7,033 nt of DNA, from contig JASLBL010000267.1 in the NCBI GenBank assembly GCA_030146615.1, positions 1 to 7,033 of the forward strand. Direction: 5' to 3'. Shown here one piece after another: positions 1 through 6,514 of the stretch. This stretch comes from Actinomycetes bacterium (GTDB lineage Bacteria; Actinomycetota; CALGFH01). Made by a program: the position numbers and the translations under genes. How positions within the stretch are numbered: the first letter of the stretch is position 1; every line of letters begins with the position of its first letter. The notes below the pieces were generated by a model. The model was not told the origin of the DNA. It saw only the letters and a program-made list of their open reading frames with translations, and made no database searches.

Positions 1-3000
1 CTCGTCCAGCAGCTTGCCGGCGTCGGCCTCGCGGCCGGCGGCCAGCAGCGCCCGGGACCCGAAGGCCAGCGCCGGGTCGAGGTTCAGCCGGTCGCCCGAC
101 TCCCGGGCCAGGGCCAGGGCGCGCCGGGCGTCCTCCAGGGCGCCGTCGAGCTGGCCCCTAGCCAGCCGGATGCGGCCTCGCCACAGCCGGCACTCGCTCT
201 CCATGTAGTGGGCGGCGCCGTCCTCGCCGTCGGGGGCGACCGAGTCGGCCACCCGCACCGCCTGGTCCCAGCGCCCGCTCCAGTAGTGCTCGGCCCCGCG
301 CTCCAGCTCCAGCCAGCGCAGCCGTAGGGCCGACCCGAACCGCTCGGCCGCCTCCCAGGCGGCGGCCTTGGCCGCGAAGCAGCGTCGCAGGTCGCCGAGC
401 AGCGCGTACGAGAAGGCCAGGTTCCCGTGCCAGGGGATGACGCTGGAGGAGCCGTCGGCCTCGCACAGGGCGATGCAGCGCTCCAGGTCCCCGAGGCCGC
501 CGGCGTCGCCCAAGCTGACCCTGGCCGCCCCGATGGTGCCGAGCGCGGCCGCCTCGAACTCGCGGTCGCCGAGGCTGCGGGCCATGGCCAGACCGTCGCG
601 GGCCACCCGGAGGGCGTCGGCGTTCCGGTCGGCGATCAGCAGGTGCATCATGCAGCCGCTGAGGACGACGGCCTTGCTGTGGGAGGCGGGCGCGTCGGCG
701 ACCAGGGCCAGCGCCCGGTCCATGTGCGAGGCCCGCTCCCGCCCCTGGGCGTAGGCGAGCTGGCCCAGCCGGGCCTCGGCCTCGGCCGCCCGCTCCCGGT
801 CGCCCCTGGTCAGCAGGCCGTCCCGGGCGCTCAGGAGCAGCTCCTCGCCGGTGCCGTTGCCCAGGCACTGGGCCTCGCCGGCCCGCAGCTCGAGCCCGGG
901 ACGCTCCGGGTCGTCGGGCGGCCACAGGGCCAGGGCCTCGGTATAGTAGCGGGCGGCGGTGCGGTGGGCGCCCAGGCCGGTGACCCGGTCACCGGCGTCG
1001 CGAAGGGCCAGGCGGGCCCGGTCGGCCAGGTCACCGGTGTCCTGGCCAGCGGCGCTGGCCAGCTCCAGGGCCCGGCCGTAGTGGTGGGCCAGCAGCTCCG
1101 AGCGCTCCGCCGCCAGCGACTCGAGCCAGGCGGCGGCCCGCCGGTGCCTGTCGGCCCGCTCCAGCCGCGGGATCTGGCCGTAGGCGACCTCGCAGACGAG
1201 CACGTGGCGGAACCCGTACTCGCGCTCCCCGGCCATGGCCGCCTTGCCCGCCCGGTACAGGAACTCCTTGGCCCGCAGGCGCTCCAGGCAGGCCTCGACC
1301 TCGGCCCGGCCCCGGCCGCTGACCGCGGCCAGGGCGCCGACCCAGCCGACCTGGCCCAGCACCGACAGGTCCTGGAGGGCCGCCTTCTCCTCGGCGGGCA
1401 GGGCGTCCAGGCGGGCGGCGATGATGGCGTGGACCGTCTCGGGCAGGGGCAGCCGCTCGGCCGGCGGGCCGGGCAGAGGGTGGTGGTCGCGCACCATGCG
1501 CACGTACTCCTCGGCGAACAGCGGGTTGCCGCCGGCCGCGGCCAGGAGGCCCGGGCCGACACCGGTGGGAAGCCGGTTGGCGGCCAGCAGCGTCTCCAGC
1601 AGGTGGCCGGTATCGGACTCCGACAGCGGCCCCAGCTCGATGGCCAGGGCCGCCTTCCTGCTTCCGTCCCAGCCCGGCCGGCGGGCCAGCAGCTCCTTGC
1701 GGGCGGTGGCCACGATCAGCAGAGGGGCCGTCGGCCGGGTCCGGGGGCGCAGCGGCCGCCCGTCCCGGTCCAGGGTCGCCTGGCCGGTCGGCTCCAGCAG
1801 CTCATCGAGGAAGTCGAGCAGGGCGTCGTCGGCCCAGTGGAGGTCCTCCAGCACCAGGACGAGGGGCCGCCGGGCGGCCAGCCCGTAGAGGAAGCGCCGC
1901 CAGGCGGTGAACGCCTCGTCGCGGCGGCCCGGCTGGACCGGGGCGCCGTCGCCCTCGCCGACCAGCCCCCGCAGGTGCATGGTGACCCGGTCGATCGCGT
2001 CCGGGTCGTCGGCCATGGCGTGGGCGACCACTCGGGACAGGCGGCGCCCGACCCGGTCGGCCGAGTCGGTCTCCAGGATCCCGGCCTCGGCCTTGACGAT
2101 CTCGGCCAGGGCCCAGTAGGTCACGCCGCCGCCGGTGGGGGAGGAGCGGCCCTCGTCCCAGGGCGAGGAGCGGCCCTGGCGCCAGCTGACCAGGTCGTCG
2201 TCGGCGTCCAGGGCCCGGCCGAGCTCGGCCACCAGCCGGCTCTTGCCGATGCCGGGCGGGCCGAGCAGGGTGACCAGCTGGGGGCGGCGGCCGTCGCGGG
2301 CCCGCCGGAACGCCTCCAGGAGCAGGCCCAGCTCGCGGTCGCGGCCGATCAGCGGCACCGGCCCGGCGGCCAGGCCGTCCATGCCGGTGCGGTTGCGGGG
2401 CTCGAGCGCGCTCCAGACGCTCATCGGCCGGGCCCGGCCGGCCAGGGCGAGCAGGCTGGCCGGGCCGTAGCTGATCGACCGCTCGGTGGCCCGGCCGGTC
2501 GCCTCCGACACCAGCACCGTCCCGCTGGGTGCCGCCTGCTGGAGCCGGGCGCAGGTCGCCACCGGGTCGCCCGCCACCCGCACCCCGTCGGTGACCAGCG
2601 CCTCCCCGGTGGTCACGGCCACCCGCAGCTCGACGCCGTCGGCGTCGGCGAGGGAGTCGCGGATCGCCAGGGCGGCCCGCACCGCGCGCTCGGGGTCGTC
2701 CTCGCGGGTCTGGGGGACCCCGAAGGTGGCCATGGTGATGCCGCCGATGGCGTGCTCGACGGTGCCGCCGAAGCTCTCGATCTCGGCCCGGACCCGGTCC
2801 AGGTGCCGGTCGAGCATGCTGGAGACGTCCTCGGGGTCGCGCTCCCCGGCCTCGCCCAGCGGCTCGTCAACCTCGGCGAACAGCACCGACACGAACTTGC
2901 GCTCGACGCTGCCGCCGCCCTCGGCGGCCGTCCCGCCGTGGTCCGGGGCGGGGTGGCCGTCGTCGGGCTCGCGGCCGCCCGAACGGGCCGGGACCAGCAG

Positions 3001-3777
3001 GTCCAGCGCCGGGTCCTGGGCCAGGATGGCCTGCTCGAGGCGCTGGAGGCCGACGCTCGGCTCGATCCCGAGCTCGTCGACCAGCACCTTGCGGGCCGCC
3101 CGGTAGGCGGCCAGGGCGTCGGCCTGGCGGCCGGAACGGTAGAGGGCCAGCATCAGCTGGCCGTGGAGGTGCTCGCGCAGCGGGTACACCCGGACCAGCG
3201 CCTCCAGCTCGGCCACCAGCTCGTGGTGGCGGCCGAGGGCCAGCTCGGCCTCGATCCGGGCCTCGGTGGAGGCGACCTGGAGCTCCTCGACGCCGACCAG
3301 CTCCGGCCAGGCGAGGTCGGCCGAGGCGGCCACGTCGGCCAGGGCCGGGCCGCGCCACAGGGCCAGGGCCTGGCGGAGCAGGTCGGCCGCCCGGGCCGGG
3401 TCGCCGGCGGCCAGGGCCTGGCGGCCCTCGCGGTCCAGGCGCTGGAAGCGGTGCAGGTCGAGGCGCTCGGGGTCGACCCGGAGCAGGTAGCCGGGGTCGC
3501 GGGTGACCAGGGTGCGGGGCGGGCCGGCGCCGTTGCCGGCCTCGATCGCCTTGCGCAGGGCGGCCACGTGGTTCTGGAGCGACTGCTTGACCGTTGGCGG
3601 GGGCTCCTCGCCCCAGACGGCCACGATCAGCTCCTCGGTCGAGACGACCTGGTTGGGATGGAGCAGCAGCTTGGCCAGCAGCATCCGGTGCTTGATGCTG
3701 CCGAGCCGCAGCGGCCGCTCACGCTGGCGTGCTTCCAGCGGGCCGAGGAGGAAGAAGTCGATCGTGCCTACCACCAC
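1..3777 (-). CDS. Large BTAD/SARP-type transcriptional regulator with degenerate cyclase domain, AAA/STAND ATPase and TPR region (3' end beyond window)
   Basis: This is probably a cytoplasmic, signal-responsive transcription regulator of the AfsR-like kind, in which an NTP-driven ATPase and TPR repeats control an N-terminal DNA-binding domain. The frame is open from an in-frame TAG at 3784-3786 to base 1, giving 1259 residues with the C-terminus missing. Only two starts are possible, adjacent GTG codons at 3775-3777 and 3772-3774; the product begins near FFLLGPLEA, as SARP proteins do. Residues ~5-95 are a winged helix ending in PGYLL, and ~98-250 are a BTAD domain. A Gly/Pro-rich linker follows. 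Residues ~293-430 resemble a class III cyclase (RKFVSVLFAEV), but with both metal Asp sites changed (Glu302, Gly346). The ATPase starts near PLIGRDREL (~475), with Walker A GPPGIGKS (506-513, Lys512) and Walker B LVLVLEDLHWAD (Glu644-Asp645). TPR-like Ala/Leu-rich helical pairs run from ~880 to the edge. The architecture is secure; target genes and ligand are unknown. Confidence 0.93.
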   Translation of the reverse strand, partial: MVVGTIDFFLLGPLEARQRERPLRLGSIKHRMLLAKLLLHPNQVVSTEELIVAVWGEEPPPTVKQSLQNHVAALRKAIEAGNGAGPPRTLVTRDPGYLLRVDPERLDLHRFQRLDREGRQALAAGDPARAADLLRQALALWRGPALADVAASADLAWPELVGVEELQVASTEARIEAELALGRHHELVAELEALVRVYPLREHLHGQLMLALYRSGRQADALAAYRAARKVLVDELGIEPSVGLQRLEQAILAQDPALDLLVPARSGGREPDDGHPAPDHGGTAAEGGGSVERKFVSVLFAEVDEPLGEAGERDPEDVSSMLDRHLDRVRAEIESFGGTVEHAIGGITMATFGVPQTREDDPERAVRAALAIRDSLADADGVELRVAVTTGEALVTDGVRVAGDPVATCARLQQAAPSGTVLVSEATGRATERSISYGPASLLALAGRARPMSVWSALEPRNRTGMDGLAAGPVPLIGRDRELGLLLEAFRRARDGRRPQLVTLLGPPGIGKSRLVAELGRALDADDDLVSWRQGRSSPWDEGRSSPTGGGVTYWALAEIVKAEAGILETDSADRVGRRLSRVVAHAMADDPDAIDRVTMHLRGLVGEGDGAPVQPGRRDEAFTAWRRFLYGLAARRPLVLVLEDLHWADDALLDFLDELLEPTGQATLDRDGRPLRPRTRPTAPLLIVATARKELLARRPGWDGSRKAALAIELGPLSESDTGHLLETLLAANRLPTGVGPGLLAAAGGNPLFAEEYVRMVRDHHPLPGPPAERLPLPETVHAIIAARLDALPAEEKAALQDLSVLGQVGWVGALAAVSGRGRAEVEACLERLRAKEFLYRAGKAAMAGEREYGFRHVLVCEVAYGQIPRLERADRHRRAAAWLESLAAERSELLAHHYGRALELASAAGQDTGDLADRARLALRDAGDRVTGLGAHRTAARYYTEALALWPPDDPERPGLELRAGEAQCLGNGTGEELLLSARDGLLTRGDRERAAEAEARLGQLAYAQGRERASHMDRALALVADAPASHSKAVVLSGCMMHLLIADRNADALRVARDGLAMARSLGDREFEAAALGTIGAARVSLGDAGGLGDLERCIALCEADGSSSVIPWHGNLAFSYALLGDLRRCFAAKAAAWEAAERFGSALRLRWLELERGAEHYWSGRWDQAVRVADSVAPDGEDGAAHYMESECRLWRGRIRLARGQLDGALEDARRALALARESGDRLNLDPALAFGSRALLAAGREADAGKLLDE
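2141..2177 (-). repeat. Imperfect 24-bp tandem duplication inside the ATPase domain
   Basis: The 13-mer gaggagcggccct occurs at 2141-2153 and again at 2165-2177, exactly 24 bp (8 codons) apart, in frame. It encodes GRSSPWDE followed by GRSSPTGG, just after Walker A. From family knowledge, related proteins usually have a single GR-x-x-P-Y-G-E-G type segment here before TYWAL, so I infer that 8 residues were added by duplication. The sequence between the copies has since diverged. Confidence 0.6.
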
Positions 3778-3833
3778 GCCGACCTACGATCGTTTGCCTT
3801 GGTTGCCTGGATCCTCGGGCTGAGGCTGTATGA

Positions 3834-3873
3834 ACCGAATACGCGGGAGTGTATATGCCATGCCACCGAATAC
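3834..3873 (-). promoter_or_regulatory. Pair of 9-bp direct repeats upstream of the BTAD regulator (possible operator/promoter region)
   Basis: The 96-bp gap between the two minus-strand genes is about 55% GC, clearly lower than the flanking coding DNA. Read on the minus strand, GTATTCGGT occurs at 3865-3873 and again at 3834-3842, 31 bp start to start, close to three helical turns, so both would lie on the same DNA face. The first copy abuts the stop codon of the upstream gene. Between them lies CATATACACT, which contains a TANNNT-type -10 candidate (TACACT) but no convincing -35. SARP/BTAD regulators are known to bind short direct repeats, so autoregulation is a reasonable inference. There is no terminator-like hairpin with a T-run in this gap. 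Confidence 0.4.
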
Positions 3874-4509
3874 CTAGTCGCGAGCTTGGGCGTAGATGAG
3901 CTGGCTGAGGGGCTCGGCCGGGCCGATCTGCTCAAGCCGCTGGCCGATGGCCGGCGGCAGCTGGGGGAGCGGGCTGTCCAGGTCGCGCACCCAGGCGGCC
4001 ACGGCGCCGCCGGGGTGGTGGCTGGGCGGGGCCACCACCCAGCCACCCCGGCCCCGCCACTCGACCCTGGCCAGCCCCCACGGGCGCTGGCTGGCCAGGC
4101 CCGCCGGGGCGAAGAGGAAGTGCCAGGTGTCGCCGCCGGTCCGCACCAGCGGGCCGGCCAAGCGGAGGGCCTCGCCGATCACCGCCCAGCGGGCGGTGTC
4201 GCCGGTCGAGCCCCGGACGATCAGGGCGTCGAAGCTGGTCCCGGTGGCGAGGCCGACGTTGGCGTCGGGGAAGCGCCGCCACCACCAGGTGAGGCGGATA
4301 GGATCGGTGGTGGCGTCGGCGGCCCCGTGGGAGGGCAGCGGGTGGGCGCCGACCCTGGCGCAGGCCGGCTCCCCGCACGAGCAGGCCACGGCCGTGGTCC
4401 GCCGGTTCCGGACCACGTAGTGGAGGGGGACGACGGGCAGGCCGCGCCCCGCGTAGTCGAGGGCGGCCAGGTAGCGCGCTCCAGCCTGGGGGACCTGGGG
4501 CATCGGCAT
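3874..4509 (-). CDS. Primase/polymerase (bifunctional Prim-Pol N-terminal)-like protein, probably catalytically inactive
   Basis: The 211-residue protein matches the pattern of the bifunctional DNA primase/polymerase N-terminal family, an archaeo-eukaryotic primase-type fold found in plasmid and phage replication proteins and as stand-alone proteins in actinobacteria. Visible landmarks are ALDYAGRGLPVVPLH (residues 16-30), a Cys cluster CSCGEPAC (C43, C45, C50) with HP at 56-57, ATTDP-x5-WWRRFPDANVGLATG (66-90), TGGDTWHFLF (124-133, H130) and GGWVVAPPSHHPGG (155-168). The usual catalytic D-x-D after the LATG segment is replaced by R99-G100-S101, and the later Asp by Glu150, so polymerase activity is unlikely. 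No helicase or primase C-terminal domain follows. The ATG at 4507-4509 is preceded by AGGAG with a 4-nt gap; an in-frame ATG at 4501-4503 (10-nt gap) is an alternative. The gene lies 96 bp upstream of the regulator and is divergent from the acyl-CoA synthetase. Its role is unknown; DNA binding or regulation is inference. Confidence 0.85.
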   Translation of the reverse strand: MPMPQVPQAGARYLAALDYAGRGLPVVPLHYVVRNRRTTAVACSCGEPACARVGAHPLPSHGAADATTDPIRLTWWWRRFPDANVGLATGTSFDALIVRGSTGDTARWAVIGEALRLAGPLVRTGGDTWHFLFAPAGLASQRPWGLARVEWRGRGGWVVAPPSHHPGGAVAAWVRDLDSPLPQLPPAIGQRLEQIGPAEPLSQLIYAQARD

Positions 4510-4513
4510 CTGT

Positions 4514-4518
4514 CTCCT
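4514..4518 (-). promoter_or_regulatory. Ribosome binding site of the Prim-Pol-like gene
   Basis: AGGAG on the minus strand lies 4 nt before the ATG at 4507-4509. It is the best Shine-Dalgarno match in the window and supports starting the protein here rather than much further upstream in the same open frame, which extends back to 5304 over the synthetase gene. Confidence 0.7.
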
Positions 4519-4533
4519 GCGAGCTGCTCTCGT

Positions 4534-4551
4534 CCCGGCAAGCCTGCCGGG
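4534..4551. repeat. Perfect inverted repeat in the divergent intergenic region
   Basis: CCCGGCA (4534-4540), a 4-nt spacer AGCC, then TGCCGGG (4545-4551) form a perfect 7-bp inverted repeat. It lies 16 bp upstream of the Prim-Pol-like AGGAG and 35 bp upstream of the synthetase -35 candidate. It could be an operator for a dimeric repressor or an mRNA hairpin in the leader of the minus-strand gene. Such GC palindromes also arise by chance in DNA this GC-rich. Confidence 0.45.
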
Positions 4552-4585
4552 CCCCGCCAACGAGTCGCTCACGGCGGCCCGGCCC

Positions 4586-4614
4586 TTTACCCGCCCCCTC
4601 CGGCTACCTATGCT
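4586..4614 (+). promoter_or_regulatory. Candidate sigma70-type promoter of the acyl-CoA synthetase gene
   Basis: TTTACC (4586-4591; 4 of 6 matches to TTGACA) and TATGCT (4609-4614; fits TANNNT) are separated by exactly 17 bp. Transcription would begin near 4621, giving a leader of roughly 30 nt before the ATG at 4654. The elements lie in the only non-coding stretch upstream of the gene. Confidence 0.45.
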
Positions 4615-4653
4615 CGCCAGCACGCAGCCTCTCCGAGCCGAGGGTGGGTGGCC

Positions 4654-6504
4654 ATGAGCGAGGACAGGGTCGAGGTCGAGCGCGGGCAGATCGAGCAGGA
4701 GATCAGGGGCCGCACCCTGTGCGACCTGCTCGCCGAGCACGCGGCCGGGCAGGGGGACGCCCCGGCCATGTCCTGGAAGCGGGACGGGGCCTGGCACACC
4801 CTGTCGTGGCGCGACTACCGGGAGCGGGTCGCCGAGGTCGCCATGGGGCTGGCCGGCCTGGGGGTCGGCAAGGGCGACTTCGTGGCCATCATGGCCGCCA
4901 ACCGGCCCGAGCACGTCCTCGCCGACCAGGCGGCGATCCACGCCGGGGCCACCCCGACCAGCTTCTACTTCACCCTCGCCCCCGAGCAGATCCGGTACGT
5001 GGCCGGCCACTGCGAGGCCAAGGTGGCCGTGCTCGAGGACCGGGACATGCTCAAGCGCTGGCAGGACATCCGCGACGAGCTGCCGGCCCTGCGGCACGTG
5101 GTGGTGCTGGACGGCGCCCAGGAGGGCGACGGCCCGGGGGTGCTCGGCTGGGACGAGCTGGTCCGCCGCGGCCGCGAGGCCCTGGCCGCCGACCGGTCCG
5201 GCTTCGAGGAGCTGCGGGGCCGGGTTGGGCCCGAGGACAACGCCGCCCTGCTCTACACCTCCGGGACCACCGGCCCGCCCAAGGGCGTGCTCCTGACCCA
5301 CCACAACCTGCTCTTCGAGTCGGCCGCCCTACTGCGGCTGACCGGGCTCAGCCCCGAGGGCAGCTCGGTCTCGTACCTGCCCCTGGCCCACATCGCCGAG
5401 CGGGTGCTGTCGATCTACGTGCCGCTGGCACTGCGGACCCACGTCTGGTTCTGCCCCGACCCGACCCAGGCGGTCGAGTACGTGCGCGAGGCCAGGCCCA
5501 CGATCTTCTTCGGGGTGCCCAGGGTCTGGGAGAAGGTGCGGGCCGGCATCGAGGCCAAGCTGGCCGCCGAGGAGAACGAGCGCAAGCGCAAGATCGCCCA
5601 CCGGGCGGTCCAGACCGGGCTGGAGGTCGTCCGCCGCCAGCAGCGGGGCGAGACGGTGCCGCTCGGCCTGCGGGCCAGGCACGCCCTGCTCGAGCGGCTG
5701 GTCCTGGCCAAGGTCAGGCACGCCATCGGGCTGGACCGCTGCACCTTCGCCTCCAGCGCGGCCTCGCCCCTGGCCGTGGACGTGGCCGAGTTCTTCGCCG
5801 CCCTCGGCCTGACCCTGGTCGAGGTCTACGGCATGACCGAGACCAGCGCGGTGGCCGCCGGCAACCCGCCGGGCAAGGTCAAGATCGGCACCGTCGGCCC
5901 GGCCCTGCCCGGGGTCGAGGTGCGCCTCGCCGACGACGGCGAGGTGCTGGTCCGGGGGCCGATCAACACCCCTGGCTACTTCCGGCAGCCGGAGGCGACG
6001 GCCGAGCTGATCGACGCCGAGGGCTGGCTGCACACCGGCGACGTCGGCCAGCTGGACGGCGATGGCTACCTCAAGATCGTCGACCGCAAGAAAGAGCTGA
6101 TCATCACCTCGAGCGGCAAGAACCTCTCCCCGGCCAACATCGAGGGCCTGCTCAAGGAGCATCCGCTGATCGGCCAGGCCCTGATCTACGGCGACGACCG
6201 GCCGTACGTGGTCGCCCTGATCGTGCTCGACCACGAGCTCGCCCCGGCCTGGGCGGCCCGCAACGGCGTGGAGGGCGGCGACCTGGCGGCCATGGCCGCC
6301 TCCGAGCGGGTGCTGGCCGAGGTCCGGCTGGCGGTCGACGCTGCCAACCAGCGCCTGGCCCGCATCGAGCAGGTCAAGCGCTTCGAGATCCTGCCGGTCG
6401 AGTGGACGGCCGAGAGCGAGGAGCTGACCCCCACCCTCAAGCTCCGGCGCCGCATCATCCACGCCAAGTACGCCGAGCGGATCGACGCCCTCTACCAGGG
6501 CTGA
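4654..6504 (+). CDS. Long-chain fatty acid-CoA ligase (AMP-forming acyl-CoA synthetase, FadD15-like)
   Basis: This enzyme activates a free fatty acid to acyl-CoA with ATP and CoA through an acyl-adenylate (EC 6.2.1.3 type), feeding beta-oxidation or lipid synthesis. It is cytosolic or membrane-associated, with no signal peptide or clear membrane helix. The 616 residues are full length for the family. ANL-superfamily motifs are intact: the ATP-binding loop YTSGTTGPPKG (201-211), YLPLAHIAER (241-250), VYGMTE (391-396), GWLHTGD (457-463), the hinge region VDRKKELIITSSGKN (476-490) and the C-terminal TPTLKLRRR (592-600), where K596 is the expected adenylation lysine. The ATG at 4654 is chosen because GAGGG (4640-4644) lies 9 nt upstream; an in-frame GTG at 4648 is too close to that site. 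The same frame is open back to 427, but that stretch is antisense to other genes. Chain-length preference cannot be read from sequence alone, and bacterial relatives are often several per genome. Confidence 0.95.
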   Translation: MSEDRVEVERGQIEQEIRGRTLCDLLAEHAAGQGDAPAMSWKRDGAWHTLSWRDYRERVAEVAMGLAGLGVGKGDFVAIMAANRPEHVLADQAAIHAGATPTSFYFTLAPEQIRYVAGHCEAKVAVLEDRDMLKRWQDIRDELPALRHVVVLDGAQEGDGPGVLGWDELVRRGREALAADRSGFEELRGRVGPEDNAALLYTSGTTGPPKGVLLTHHNLLFESAALLRLTGLSPEGSSVSYLPLAHIAERVLSIYVPLALRTHVWFCPDPTQAVEYVREARPTIFFGVPRVWEKVRAGIEAKLAAEENERKRKIAHRAVQTGLEVVRRQQRGETVPLGLRARHALLERLVLAKVRHAIGLDRCTFASSAASPLAVDVAEFFAALGLTLVEVYGMTETSAVAAGNPPGKVKIGTVGPALPGVEVRLADDGEVLVRGPINTPGYFRQPEATAELIDAEGWLHTGDVGQLDGDGYLKIVDRKKELIITSSGKNLSPANIEGLLKEHPLIGQALIYGDDRPYVVALIVLDHELAPAWAARNGVEGGDLAAMAASERVLAEVRLAVDAANQRLARIEQVKRFEILPVEWTAESEELTPTLKLRRRIIHAKYAERIDALYQG

Positions 6505-6514
6505 CCGGGTCAGC
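6500..6514. repeat. Inverted repeat spanning both convergent stop codons
   Basis: GCTGACC (6500-6506), one central G, then GGTCAGC (6508-6514) form a perfect 7-bp inverted repeat. Its two arms contain the TGA of the synthetase (6502-6504, plus) and the TGA of the opposing gene (6510-6512, minus). As RNA, realistic pairing would be GCTGA/TCAGC with a 5-nt loop, and there is no following T-run, so it would be at best a weak bidirectional terminator. Confidence 0.4.

Noticed and set aside
158..925. 255-codon minus-strand frame overlapping the left end
   Set aside because: It is a shifted frame inside the TPR region of the large regulator. Its Arg/Gly/Pro-rich product is typical of GC-driven false frames, while the overlapping frame gives clear TPR-like helices.
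3795..3830. Possible terminator hairpin (CCTC/GAGG) between the two minus-strand genes
   Set aside because: The stem is only 4 bp and no T-run follows, so it does not support termination.
4510..5304. Upstream extension of the Prim-Pol-like protein into the synthetase gene
   Set aside because: The frame is open, but the good AGGAG at 4514-4518 and the start of family similarity just after the ATG at 4509 favour the short form; the extension is antisense to the synthetase.
6500..6514. Strong intrinsic terminator for the acyl-CoA synthetase
   Set aside because: The palindrome has a one-base centre, a usable stem of only 5 bp and no T-tract, so it is listed as a repeat and not as a terminator.
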